The notes beneath the pieces were generated by a model. That model was not told the DNA's origin. It saw only the letters and a program-made list of their open reading frames with translations, and did no database searches. Position numbers and translations under genes: made by a program. Positions 17,398 to 24,911 of a stretch of DNA of 47,509 bases are shown here, piece after piece. Origin of the DNA: Psychromarinibacter sediminicola (GTDB taxonomy: Bacteria > Pseudomonadota > Alphaproteobacteria > Rhodobacterales > Rhodobacteraceae); assembly GCF_029168335.1 (NCBI RefSeq), contig NZ_JARGYC010000037.1, positions 1-47,509 of the forward strand, written 5' to 3'. The stretch's first letter is position 1, and each line of letters opens with the position of its first letter.

Positions 17398-18494
17398 CAC
17401 ACCCCCCAGACTGCAAAGAACACGGAAAACAGCGCATCCGTCACGATCACGAGAAAGATCGCGGTCACGACCGCGCGTGAGGTCCGCATGCCGAGGGACT
17501 CCGCGTCGCCCTTGACCTGCAGGCCGTGATAGCAGCCCACCAGCGCGATGATTGCCGCGAAGACCGGTGCCTTGGACAGCCCGACCAGCGCCTGCGCAAC
17601 CCCCACATCCGCAAGCAATCGCGTGCGGAACTGGCTGGGCGAAATCCCAAGCTCCGTCCACGCCATCAGCCCGCCGCCGAACAGGCCGGAGAGGTCGGCG
17701 ACGAAGCCGAGGATCGGCAACACGATCACCAGCGCGAGGAGGCGCGGCAGCACCAGAAGCTCGATCGGGTCGAGACCCAGGACGCGTATCGCGTCGATCT
17801 CCTCGCGCATCTTCATCGATCCGATGGCTGCGGTGAAGGCCGATGCCGAACGCCCGGCGACGATGATGGCGGTCAGCAGGACCCCCAGTTCGCGCAGGAT
17901 CGATACGGCGATCAGGTCCACGACGAAGACCTCGGCCCCGAACTGGCGCAATTGGGCGGCCCCCTGGAACGCCAGGACGATCCCGATCAGGAAACCCATC
18001 AGCGCCACGATGGGAACGGCGTTCAGCCCGACTTGCTGCATGTGATGGACCACGGACGTGAGCCGCAGTCGCCAGGGGCGCACCAGCAGACCGGCGAGGC
18101 GCGCCACGACGATACCCACGAAACCGAGGCCTTGCGCCACGGCAGCGAAGTGCGCGCCGACGGCAATGCCGACACCTGCAAGGGGGTCTGCCATCCGATG
18201 GTGGACCTTGCGGGGCGCAGCTTTCACGTCTGGCGGAAGGGCGTCCCGTACGGCGGCCAGCAGCAGGCTTTGCGCGTCGGTGGCGCCGAGGATAGGTCGC
18301 CCCGAAGACGCCAGCAGCCAGGCCCCGGCCGTGTCCAGACGGGTGACAGCGGAAAGGTCGGCCGGAGCCGTGGCTTCGGTCTGCTCGAAGCGCGTGCGGA
18401 TGTCGGCGATGTTTGCCAAGGTCACGGGCCCGCAGATGACCACTGGCGCATGATCTGAACTGGCATCTGATTGTTGTGGCAGCACCGCTGTCAC
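17397..18494 (-). CDS. mlaE: MlaE-type lipid ABC permease with N-terminal STAS-like domain
   Basis: The C-terminal 260 residues are a typical MlaE permease, with five or six membrane helices and the coupling motifs GLNAVPIVALMGFLIGIVLA, ILRELGVLLTAIIVAGRSAS and MKMREEIDAIRVLGLDPIE. The first 100 residues (VVICGPVTLANIADIR, then LDTAGAWLL) look like a STAS/MlaB domain fused in front, so no separate MlaB is needed. The start is unsettled: GTG 18494 (used here, 365 residues) or GTG 18485. ATG 18635 would add an Arg/Pro-rich stretch unlike protein and has no ribosome site. It is first in the operon, and a candidate general-stress promoter lies about 65 bases upstream. Confidence 0.85.
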   Translation of the reverse strand: MTAVLPQQSDASSDHAPVVICGPVTLANIADIRTRFEQTEATAPADLSAVTRLDTAGAWLLASSGRPILGATDAQSLLLAAVRDALPPDVKAAPRKVHHRMADPLAGVGIAVGAHFAAVAQGLGFVGIVVARLAGLLVRPWRLRLTSVVHHMQQVGLNAVPIVALMGFLIGIVLAFQGAAQLRQFGAEVFVVDLIAVSILRELGVLLTAIIVAGRSASAFTAAIGSMKMREEIDAIRVLGLDPIELLVLPRLLALVIVLPILGFVADLSGLFGGGLMAWTELGISPSQFRTRLLADVGVAQALVGLSKAPVFAAIIALVGCYHGLQVKGDAESLGMRTSRAVVTAIFLVIVTDALFSVFFAVWGV

Positions 18495-18560
18495 TTGGCG
18501 ATCCAGGGGCGCAAGGCAGTCGAAACGCGGTGTCGGCAGCGGGATATCAAAGGACCGGCG

Positions 18561-18587
18561 AACGACATGGCACTGCGACCTTGTTCC
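18561..18587 (-). promoter_or_regulatory. Candidate EcfG (general stress) promoter of MCE operon
   Basis: On the minus strand, GGAAC (18587-18583) and CGTT (18564-18561) match both boxes of the alphaproteobacterial EcfG consensus exactly. They are separated by 18 bases, one more than the usual 16-17. The predicted transcript would start about 60 bases before GTG 18494. The EcfG-like sigma gene lies divergently beyond it, which makes the match more attractive. Confidence 0.35.
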
Positions 18588-18789
18588 AGAGGGCGCGCCG
18601 CTCCGGTGGGGGATCGGCGGCGGGAGCCGTTGCATGACGATCGCGAAGGCACGACTGCAGAACCCTCCGACCTTCGCCCTGGACCACCGCTGCGCAGGCG
18701 ACGAAACTCCAATCTGGCCGGTTCGCGCCGGTTCCGCACTTACCTGGATCAGTCTGGCGCCATCACCCGCCATGACCGGGCCGGCTAAC

Positions 18790-18800
18790 GTGGATCAGCC
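18790..18800 (+). repeat. 11-base motif shared upstream of both sigma genes
   Basis: GTGGATCAGCC occurs here, 141 bases before the sigma gene start, and again at 46979-46989, 158 bases before the second sigma gene. A weaker relative, CTGGATCAGTC, lies at 18744-18754. The two long copies sit at similar distances from paralogous genes, which suggests a conserved upstream site or shared ancestry of the upstream DNA. Confidence 0.35.
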
Positions 18801-18940
18801 CGAATCGCTCGTGTTGCCCGCATGGTGTTTTCAGATTTCCCGGATTCCGCGGCGCTCCTTCAGCGTGGCGCACGACGCTGCCTCAGCCTTCCGGGCGACG
18901 GGCCGCCCATCCGTGGCCAGACCGAAGCAAAGGAGGCTCC

Positions 18941-19687
18941 ATGCACCGCACCGTGACGACCACCTTCGGCACCGACCATGGCTTTTTGGCCAACGATTGC
19001 AGCGCTGGGCAGTCGAGGCCGGCGGAGATCGCCGCCGACCGTCGTGATGAATTCGAGCACCACCTGCCTGCGCTGCGAGCTTTTGCCCTGGTTCTGGTCG
19101 GAAAGCGCGCACTGGCAGACGATATCGTGGCCCATACAATCGTCGTCGCCTGGGCCAACATCGACGCCTACGACCGCGGGACGAGTCTGCGTGTCTGGCT
19201 GTTCAGGATGCTTCACACCCTCTACTTCGCGCAGCTGCATCCGTCCGAGCGCAGCACCGCAAGCGACATCGGTGTTCGCCTCGACGTCACCGCGTTACAG
19301 GTGCGCCCTGTTGCCGGACCAGCGGATCCCCGCTTCTGGCGCTCCTTCAGCGCCCTTGCGGTGGAACAGCGCGAGGCGCTGATCCTGATCGGGCCGGCCA
19401 GATTCTCGCACGACGAGGCCGCTTCAGTTTGCGGCTGCACCCAAGCGACGATCCGGAGCCGGTCAAAACTAGGGCGCCGCAAGCTCGCGATGTTGGTGCT
19501 GCAGGAGAGCCAGGCGGCAAACCCGGCGAACTCGGTCGTGGCGCAGGCGCCACTCGGGATCAGGGGGCCTCGGCTGCCGGCAGGATCGCAGGGCGCACCC
19601 GCCCCGGACCGCCAGAATGAAGCAGGCCCTCTCGTCGCTGGCGCCGGGCGGCCCGGAGCCAGCGTCGCGGCGCATCCAGATGACTGA
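18941..19687 (+). CDS. ECF sigma factor, EcfG-like (copy 1)
   Basis: The protein has a sigma region 2 (LPALRAFALVLVGKRALADD to SLRVWLFRMLHTLYFAQLH, about 43-100) and a region 4 (FSALAVEQREALILIGPARF, then a helix-turn-helix SHDEAASVCGCTQATIRSRS, about 135-180). Both resemble the EcfG/ECF15 group that drives the alphaproteobacterial general stress response. An AAGGAGG stands four bases before ATG 18941. At 248 residues it is longer than usual: the last 60 residues are Ala/Pro/Gly-rich and extend towards the desaturase start. No NepR or PhyR gene is adjacent, so its anti-sigma control is not explained locally. Confidence 0.83.
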   Translation: MHRTVTTTFGTDHGFLANDCSAGQSRPAEIAADRRDEFEHHLPALRAFALVLVGKRALADDIVAHTIVVAWANIDAYDRGTSLRVWLFRMLHTLYFAQLHPSERSTASDIGVRLDVTALQVRPVAGPADPRFWRSFSALAVEQREALILIGPARFSHDEAASVCGCTQATIRSRSKLGRRKLAMLVLQESQAANPANSVVAQAPLGIRGPRLPAGSQGAPAPDRQNEAGPLVAGAGRPGASVAAHPDD

Positions 19688-20795
19688 TGCCGCCCAACAT
19701 GCGCCGAATGATGGCCCGCGCGCCCCCCGCGTCCGGCCTCGGACCGAGGAGATGACCTTGCCGACCACAGCATTGCATAACCGCGCCAGCGCCCCCGCCG
19801 CGCCTACCGACGCGCGCGACTGGGTGGCCCTGCTCGCGTGCTACCGCGAACCGTCGCGCTGGCGCAGCACCTGGGAGATCGCCGTGACGGCGGTTCCGTT
19901 CATCGGTCTCTGGGCCCTGGCGTGGTGGAGCGTCGATGTCAGCTACGCGCTCGCCGTCCTGATCGCCATTCTGAACGCCTCGTTCCTCGTGCGGCTGTTC
20001 ATGATCCAGCACGATTGCGGGCACGCCGCCTTTTTCCGCAGCCGGATGCTCAGCGACTGGATCGGTCGCGCCATCGGGGTGCTGACGCTGACGCCCTACG
20101 ACGTCTGGCGCCGCCTTCATGCCGCGCATCACGCAGGCACCGGCAACCTGGAGAAGCGGGGGATGGGCGACGTCCTGACGCTGACCGTCGCGGAATACCG
20201 CGCCCTGTCGTGGCGCGGGCGCCTTGGATACCGCATCTACCGTCACCCGGCCGCCCTGTTCGGCGTGGGGCCGTTCTACCTGTTCTTCCTGCGCAACCGG
20301 CTGCCGCACGGGCTCATGCGGGCGGGCGCGAGATACTGGGTCAGCGCGATGGGCACCAACGCGGCGATCGCGGCGCTGCTGGCCGGGATCGGGTATCTCG
20401 GCTGCATCGACGTGCTTCTCTTCGTGTTCCTGCCCACGATGCTGGTCGCGGCCTCGATCGGGGTCTGGCTGTTCTACGTCCAGCACCAGTTCGAGGAGAC
20501 GAGCTGGGACCACGACCCCGACTGGCAGCTTCACGAGGCGGCGCTTCACGGCAGCTCGCACTACGTCCTGCCGGGCCCGCTGCGCTGGCTCACCGCCAAC
20601 ATCGGGATGCACCACGTCCACCACCTCCAGTCCCGCGTGCCGTTCTACCGTCTGCCCGAGGTCCTGCGCGACCACCCGCAACTCGCCGATGCGCAGCGCC
20701 TGACGCTTCGGGAAAGCCTCGGCTGCGTCCGCCGGCACCTGTGGGACGAGAAGAACCGCAGGCTCGTTTCCTTCGCTGCGGCGCGCGCGGCATGA
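19680..20795 (+). CDS. Membrane fatty-acid desaturase
   Basis: The protein of about 371 residues is an integral-membrane di-iron desaturase. The three histidine boxes are HDCGH, HAAHH and HHVHH, placed between membrane helices in the usual order, with the third box followed by SRVPFYRLPEVLR. It would introduce a double bond into an acyl chain, so it fits the membrane-remodelling theme. The start is uncertain: ATG 19680 overlaps the sigma-gene stop by eight bases and suggests coupling, ATG 19752 is preceded by GAGGAG too closely, and ATG 19617 lies well inside the sigma gene. The conserved part begins at DWVALLACYREP. Confidence 0.87.
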   Translation: MTDAAQHAPNDGPRAPRVRPRTEEMTLPTTALHNRASAPAAPTDARDWVALLACYREPSRWRSTWEIAVTAVPFIGLWALAWWSVDVSYALAVLIAILNASFLVRLFMIQHDCGHAAFFRSRMLSDWIGRAIGVLTLTPYDVWRRLHAAHHAGTGNLEKRGMGDVLTLTVAEYRALSWRGRLGYRIYRHPAALFGVGPFYLFFLRNRLPHGLMRAGARYWVSAMGTNAAIAALLAGIGYLGCIDVLLFVFLPTMLVAASIGVWLFYVQHQFEETSWDHDPDWQLHEAALHGSSHYVLPGPLRWLTANIGMHHVHHLQSRVPFYRLPEVLRDHPQLADAQRLTLRESLGCVRRHLWDEKNRRLVSFAAARAA

Positions 20796-20861
20796 GGAGG
20801 CTTCCGAAGAAAGTCGAGAAGATCGACCCGGGCAGGCTTGTGTCGCCTCCATGATCTCACC

Positions 20862-21296
20862 ATGTACCATCCAAGTGGATGGGAAAAGTTCGTGCCGCGA
20901 CAGATCAAGCAGACCGACACCGAGAAGATCACGATCAACCTCGGCTATGTCGACCTCGGACGTATCGACCTTCTGATCGAGGAAGGGTTCTACACCAACC
21001 GGACCGACTTCATCCGGACCGCGATCCGGGGGCAGCTCGGCCTCCACGCGGACGAGGTCGGACGGCTCATCGAACGGCGCACGCTCGACCTGGGTCTGCG
21101 CGATATTTCCCGCAGCGACCTCGAAGCCGCGCGGGACTCGGGCGAGGTGCTGCACATCCGGGTCGTGGGCCTCGCACGACTGGCCCCCGACATCACGCCG
21201 GAACTGGCACTCGCAACCATCGGCTCGATCAACGTCCTCGGCGCGCTTCATGCGCCGCCCGATCTCCGCGCCGCTCTGGCGGACCGCATCACGTAA
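20862..21296 (+). CDS. CopG-type ribbon-helix-helix transcriptional regulator
   Basis: A protein of about 144 residues whose N-terminal third is a ribbon-helix-helix fold: the strand EKITINLGYVDL, helix GRIDLLIEEG, and second helix NRTDFIRTAIRGQL. The rest (about 70-140) is a conserved extension, ERRTLDLGLRDISRSDLEAA, then a LHIRVVGLARLAPDITPELA segment. I recall this protein type beside esterase/PHB-depolymerase genes in alphaproteobacteria, so it may control the next gene, 32 bases on. The start could be ATG 20862 or GTG 20892; neither has a strong ribosome site. Confidence 0.78.
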   Translation: MYHPSGWEKFVPRQIKQTDTEKITINLGYVDLGRIDLLIEEGFYTNRTDFIRTAIRGQLGLHADEVGRLIERRTLDLGLRDISRSDLEAARDSGEVLHIRVVGLARLAPDITPELALATIGSINVLGALHAPPDLRAALADRIT

Positions 21297-21328
21297 CGGC
21301 CAAGGCCGTCACCGAAAGGCAGAAGAAA

Positions 21329-22417
21329 ATGAACGACGATTTCGCGGCGGCCATGCGCCAGTCGCTTGAACAGACGCGCGCGGGCAAGCCGTTCGAGGCG
21401 ACGCGTACCATCCAGGCAGCCCTGGCGGGCAACGCGGGCTCTGCCGTTCGGCAGTCGCCCGCGCAGAAGCCGTCACTCAAGCAGGCTCGCCCCGCATCGC
21501 CGCGCTGGCGCCTGTCGAAGGTCATCTCCGAGCTGTCGCGGAAGCCTCCGGGGCTCGACGCGCACTCCGGGCGAAAGGCGCCCGCGCCTGCCGCGCCGGA
21601 GGGCGCCATCTTCGAACGCAGGCACCATGCGGGGCATCACGGTGCGCGCGACTACTTCCTGTTCCACCCATCCAACCACGACGCGCCCCTTCGCGGGGTG
21701 ATCCTGATGCTGCACGGTTGCACCCAGTCGCCCGAAGATTTCGCCACCGGCACGCGGATGAACGACCATGCCGAGCGGCACGGGCTCATCGTCGTATATC
21801 CCGAGCAGGTGCGCAGCGAGAACGTCTCGCTCTGCTGGAACTGGTTTCGCCCGGGCGACCGTTCGCGATCGGGGGGCGAGGCGGCGCTTCTTGCCGGGCT
21901 CGCCGCAACCGTTGCGGCCGATCACGGCGTGCCGTCCGGCTCGGTCTTCGTCGCGGGCCTGTCGGCAGGGGGCGCGATGGCCGCGATCCTTGCGCAGACC
22001 CATCCCGAGGTCTTTGCGGCGGCAGGCGTCCATTCCGGGCTGGCGCCTGGTTCAGCCAACGACGTCGTTTCTGCCTTCGCAGCGATGCGAGGAGACCTCG
22101 CGCCTGGTGCCGAAGCGCTGAACGCGCCCGCAATCGTCTTCCACGGCTCTGCCGACGGGACCGTGGCACCGCTGAACGCCGGCCATCTCGCGGGCCGGCT
22201 CGAGGCAGCCGCGACGCGGACAGGCGAGGCTTCCGGCCGGCGATACGACGTCCTGGCGGCGCGGAATGCGGACGGCCATCCGGTCGAGGTCTGGCGGATC
22301 GAGGGCGCAGGCCATGCCTGGTCGGGCGGCGACACGAACGGCAGCTACACGGACCGCATGGGACCGGACGCATCGGCCGAGATGGTGCGATTCTTCCTCG
22401 AACAGGTGCAGGCGTAG
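21329..22417 (+). CDS. PHB-depolymerase-family extracellular-type esterase (LpqC-like)
   Basis: The 362-residue alpha/beta hydrolase belongs to the polyhydroxybutyrate depolymerase/feruloyl esterase (LpqC) group. It has the oxyanion motif LMLHGCTQ, nucleophile Ser in GLSAGGAM (about 215), acid Asp in HGSADGTV (about 278), and catalytic His in GAGHAWSGG (about 331). The first 90 residues are a charged, Pro-rich linker without a signal peptide, so it is either cytoplasmic or exported by another route. The substrate may be short-chain polyhydroxyalkanoate or other esters; the sequence does not decide. It lies directly behind the ribbon-helix-helix gene. Confidence 0.85.
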   Translation: MNDDFAAAMRQSLEQTRAGKPFEATRTIQAALAGNAGSAVRQSPAQKPSLKQARPASPRWRLSKVISELSRKPPGLDAHSGRKAPAPAAPEGAIFERRHHAGHHGARDYFLFHPSNHDAPLRGVILMLHGCTQSPEDFATGTRMNDHAERHGLIVVYPEQVRSENVSLCWNWFRPGDRSRSGGEAALLAGLAATVAADHGVPSGSVFVAGLSAGGAMAAILAQTHPEVFAAAGVHSGLAPGSANDVVSAFAAMRGDLAPGAEALNAPAIVFHGSADGTVAPLNAGHLAGRLEAAATRTGEASGRRYDVLAARNADGHPVEVWRIEGAGHAWSGGDTNGSYTDRMGPDASAEMVRFFLEQVQA

Positions 22418-22523
22418 GTTCCTTGCGGCGCCGAGGGAACTACGGTGCGGCGGCGGGCTTTCCTGATGGACGGCGGCCGGCGCTGCGAGGCGGCGGCCGG
22501 AACACGTTGAGGAAGGCCGGGTC

Positions 22524-23990
22524 ATGAGTGGAACACGTCTGATCCTGCGACCTGGCGACACCTGCTGGCGCATCGAGACGGCTGACCGGCTTTCGGTGAT
22601 CGTCGACGCAGCCGACTACTTCGCCGTCCTCCGCGAGGTCATGCAGAAGGCTCGGCACAGCGTCATCATGATTGGCTGGGAATTCGACACGCGGATCACG
22701 CTCGACCCGCGCGAGGACGAGGGGCAGGTGCCCAACCGGCTCGGCGATTTTCTGAGCTGGCTCGTCCATCGGCGCCCGGAACTCGACATCCGTCTGCTGC
22801 AGTGGGATGTGGGCGTTCTCGGCACGCTCGCCCGGGGCTCCACGCCACTCCGGCTGGCCGACTGGCTGATCGGGCGCAAGATCCGCCTCAAGCTGGACCA
22901 TGCCCATCCCTCGGGCGCGGCGCATCACCAGAAGATCATCGTGATCGACGATGTCCTTGCCTTCTGCGGCGGCATCGACGCGACGGCTGACCGCTGGGAC
23001 ACGCAAGACTATGCCGACGATAGCCCCTACCGGGTCAGACCCACCACGAAGCGCCCCTACGGCCCGTGGCACGACGCGACCGTTGCTGTCGGTGGCGACG
23101 CGGCGCGCGCCCTGAGCGAGCTTGCGCGGACGCGGTGGGAACATGCCACGGGCGAGAGGATCGCGGAGGCGCCCGCCGCCCCGCCGATCTGGCCGGAGGG
23201 CCTCGATCCCATGCTTCGGGACGCGGAGGTCGCAATCTCACGCACGCTGCCTGCCCATGCCGGCCGCAAGGAGATCCACGAGATCGAGTCGCTTTATCTC
23301 GCGATCATCGCGGCGACCCGGTGCACGCTCTACATCGAAAGCCAGTACTTCGCCTCGCGCCTTCTGGCCGAGGCCATCGCCGTGCGGCTGGCGGAACCGG
23401 AGGGCCCCGAGGTCGTCGTCGTGAATCCCGAGTCGGCGCAGGGCTGGCTCGAGGACGCGGCGATGGGTTCGGCCCGCGCACGGCTTCTCGATGTCGTGCG
23501 CAAGGCCGACGTGCATGGCCGCTTCCGCCTTTACACGCCAGTGACCGACGGCGGCACTCCGATCTACGTGCACGCCAAGATCGTCGTCATGGACGACCGG
23601 CTGATGCGCGTGGGATCCTCCAACCTCAACAATCGCTCGCTCGGCTTCGACACCGAGTGCGACCTCTCGGTGGAGGTGCTGCCCGGCGTACCGGATGAGG
23701 CAGACCTGCGCGCGCACATCGGAGGCCTCAGGAACAGGCTTCTCGCCGAGCATCTGGGCGTTGCACCGACGACGGTGAAGCACGCGATCGATACGGCTGG
23801 CGGTTCGCTGATCGGTGCGATCGAGGCATTGAGCGGTCCCGGCCGATCGCTCGTGCCCTTCGAGCCGCCCGAATTCGGCGTCGTCGCAGACGAGATGCTG
23901 CGCGAGAACGATCTGCTCGACCCGGAGCTTCCGGCGCGCAGGTGGCGCCGCGGCAGGCTCCGTCGCCTGCGACAGCGCATCTTCGGATGA
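22524..23990 (+). CDS. Phospholipase D-family protein (two HKD motifs)
   Basis: This 488-residue soluble protein carries both phosphatidyltransferase HKD motifs: HHQKIIVIDD followed by FCGGIDAT (about 134-153), and VHAKIVVMDD followed by VGSSNLNNRS (about 349-372). There are no N-terminal membrane helices, unlike cardiolipin synthase A, so it looks more like a bacterial phospholipase D or a soluble cardiolipin synthase C-type enzyme. It would cleave or transfer phospholipid head groups. ATG 22524 follows a GAGGAAGG-type site. It stands about 100 bases behind the esterase gene on the same strand. Confidence 0.86.
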   Translation: MSGTRLILRPGDTCWRIETADRLSVIVDAADYFAVLREVMQKARHSVIMIGWEFDTRITLDPREDEGQVPNRLGDFLSWLVHRRPELDIRLLQWDVGVLGTLARGSTPLRLADWLIGRKIRLKLDHAHPSGAAHHQKIIVIDDVLAFCGGIDATADRWDTQDYADDSPYRVRPTTKRPYGPWHDATVAVGGDAARALSELARTRWEHATGERIAEAPAAPPIWPEGLDPMLRDAEVAISRTLPAHAGRKEIHEIESLYLAIIAATRCTLYIESQYFASRLLAEAIAVRLAEPEGPEVVVVNPESAQGWLEDAAMGSARARLLDVVRKADVHGRFRLYTPVTDGGTPIYVHAKIVVMDDRLMRVGSSNLNNRSLGFDTECDLSVEVLPGVPDEADLRAHIGGLRNRLLAEHLGVAPTTVKHAIDTAGGSLIGAIEALSGPGRSLVPFEPPEFGVVADEMLRENDLLDPELPARRWRRGRLRRLRQRIFG

Positions 23991-24199
23991 TTGCAGCCGT
24001 CGGACCGCCGATACGGCCGACGGGTCGCACGGTCACATGCGCCGGGCGGTCTCGGCACCGCACCGGAAGAGGACAATATTTTTCGCGCCGAGGCTGCTCT
24101 CGATCAGTCCGGCGCTTCCCACCCTCTGCGATGGTGGCGGGGTCGGGCAACCGCTGCAAGGTCGCCAGACGACACCCCTGCACGGAAGGACGCTACAAG

Positions 24200-24439
24200 A
24201 TGCCATCCACCAACGAGCTGTCCGGCATCGCCGCCCTGTCCATCTGCGAGTCGCTGCTGCTTGCGATGAACGATCACGACCTGCTGCCGGAGAGCGAGAT
24301 CGTCGGGGTCCTGAGCGACGCGGCGGCCACGCACGAAAGCGCCATCGGCGCCGATGGCGAAGCGGATGTCACGCACCGGGCGGTGGCAAGCCTGATCAGG
24401 ACGATCATCGCCGGCGGCAACTCGGTTCGGCGCAGGTGA
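24200..24439 (+). CDS. Small conserved protein (copy 1), unknown function
   Basis: The 79-residue protein contains AALSICESLLLAMNDHDLLP and ends IIAGGNSVRR. A paralogue with the same core and ending lies at 45784-46017. It is helical and soluble-looking, with no named domain known to me. ATG 24200 has GGAAGGA nine bases upstream. The upstream 200 bases contain an AT-rich patch (GACAATATTTTT, near 24072) that may be the promoter. Because each copy occurs in a block with a Crp/Fnr regulator and an EcfG-like sigma factor, a role in stress regulation is plausible but unproven. Confidence 0.72.
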   Translation: MPSTNELSGIAALSICESLLLAMNDHDLLPESEIVGVLSDAAATHESAIGADGEADVTHRAVASLIRTIIAGGNSVRRR

Positions 24440-24643
24440 TTGTGGCTTTGTCCCTTGCATCGGGCGGTTCAACCTTCTGGTACACCGAGAGACGCACTGT
24501 GAGCACGCCGGGCACCAGATGGCCGGACCCTTCAGGGCCAATCAGGAGGAAGCATGGGGCGGCGCGCGGGCGCAGGCTCCCGACAGACGACACTGGCCGG
24601 GTGGATCCTCCACACGGCCGTTTACCCACCGATGGAGAACGCA

Positions 24644-24775
24644 ATGGCCAAGGGTCAGAAACGCAGCAACCGAGAAGTGAAGAAGCCGAAGCAGGAAAAG
24701 AAGACGCCTCCTCCGGCAGCTTCGCCCTTCGACAAGGTGTCGCAACCGGCCAAGCCGACATCGGGCAAGAAGTAG
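24644..24775 (+). CDS. Very small basic protein (MAKGQKR type)
   Basis: The 43-residue Lys-rich product begins MAKGQKRSNREVKKPKQEKK and ends in a Pro/Ser/Lys tail. I have seen near-identical short proteins in many proteobacterial genomes without assigned function. ATG 24644 has GGAGAA about five bases upstream. A longer in-frame start at ATG 24554, behind AGGAGG, would add 30 residues unlike this family. The high charge suggests nucleic-acid or ribosome association, but that is only inference. Confidence 0.6.
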   Translation: MAKGQKRSNREVKKPKQEKKTPPPAASPFDKVSQPAKPTSGKK

Positions 24776-24911
24776 CGGACGCGACACTGCCGGGTGTGCC
24801 CTGGCGGGGAAAGCCTTCGCCGGTTTCTGCCGAGGGGTGGTTGATCGCTGCCGAAAAAAGCGCAGGCCGGCGGGGCAAACCCCCGCCGGCAGGCCAGATC
24901 GACGGCGGACA

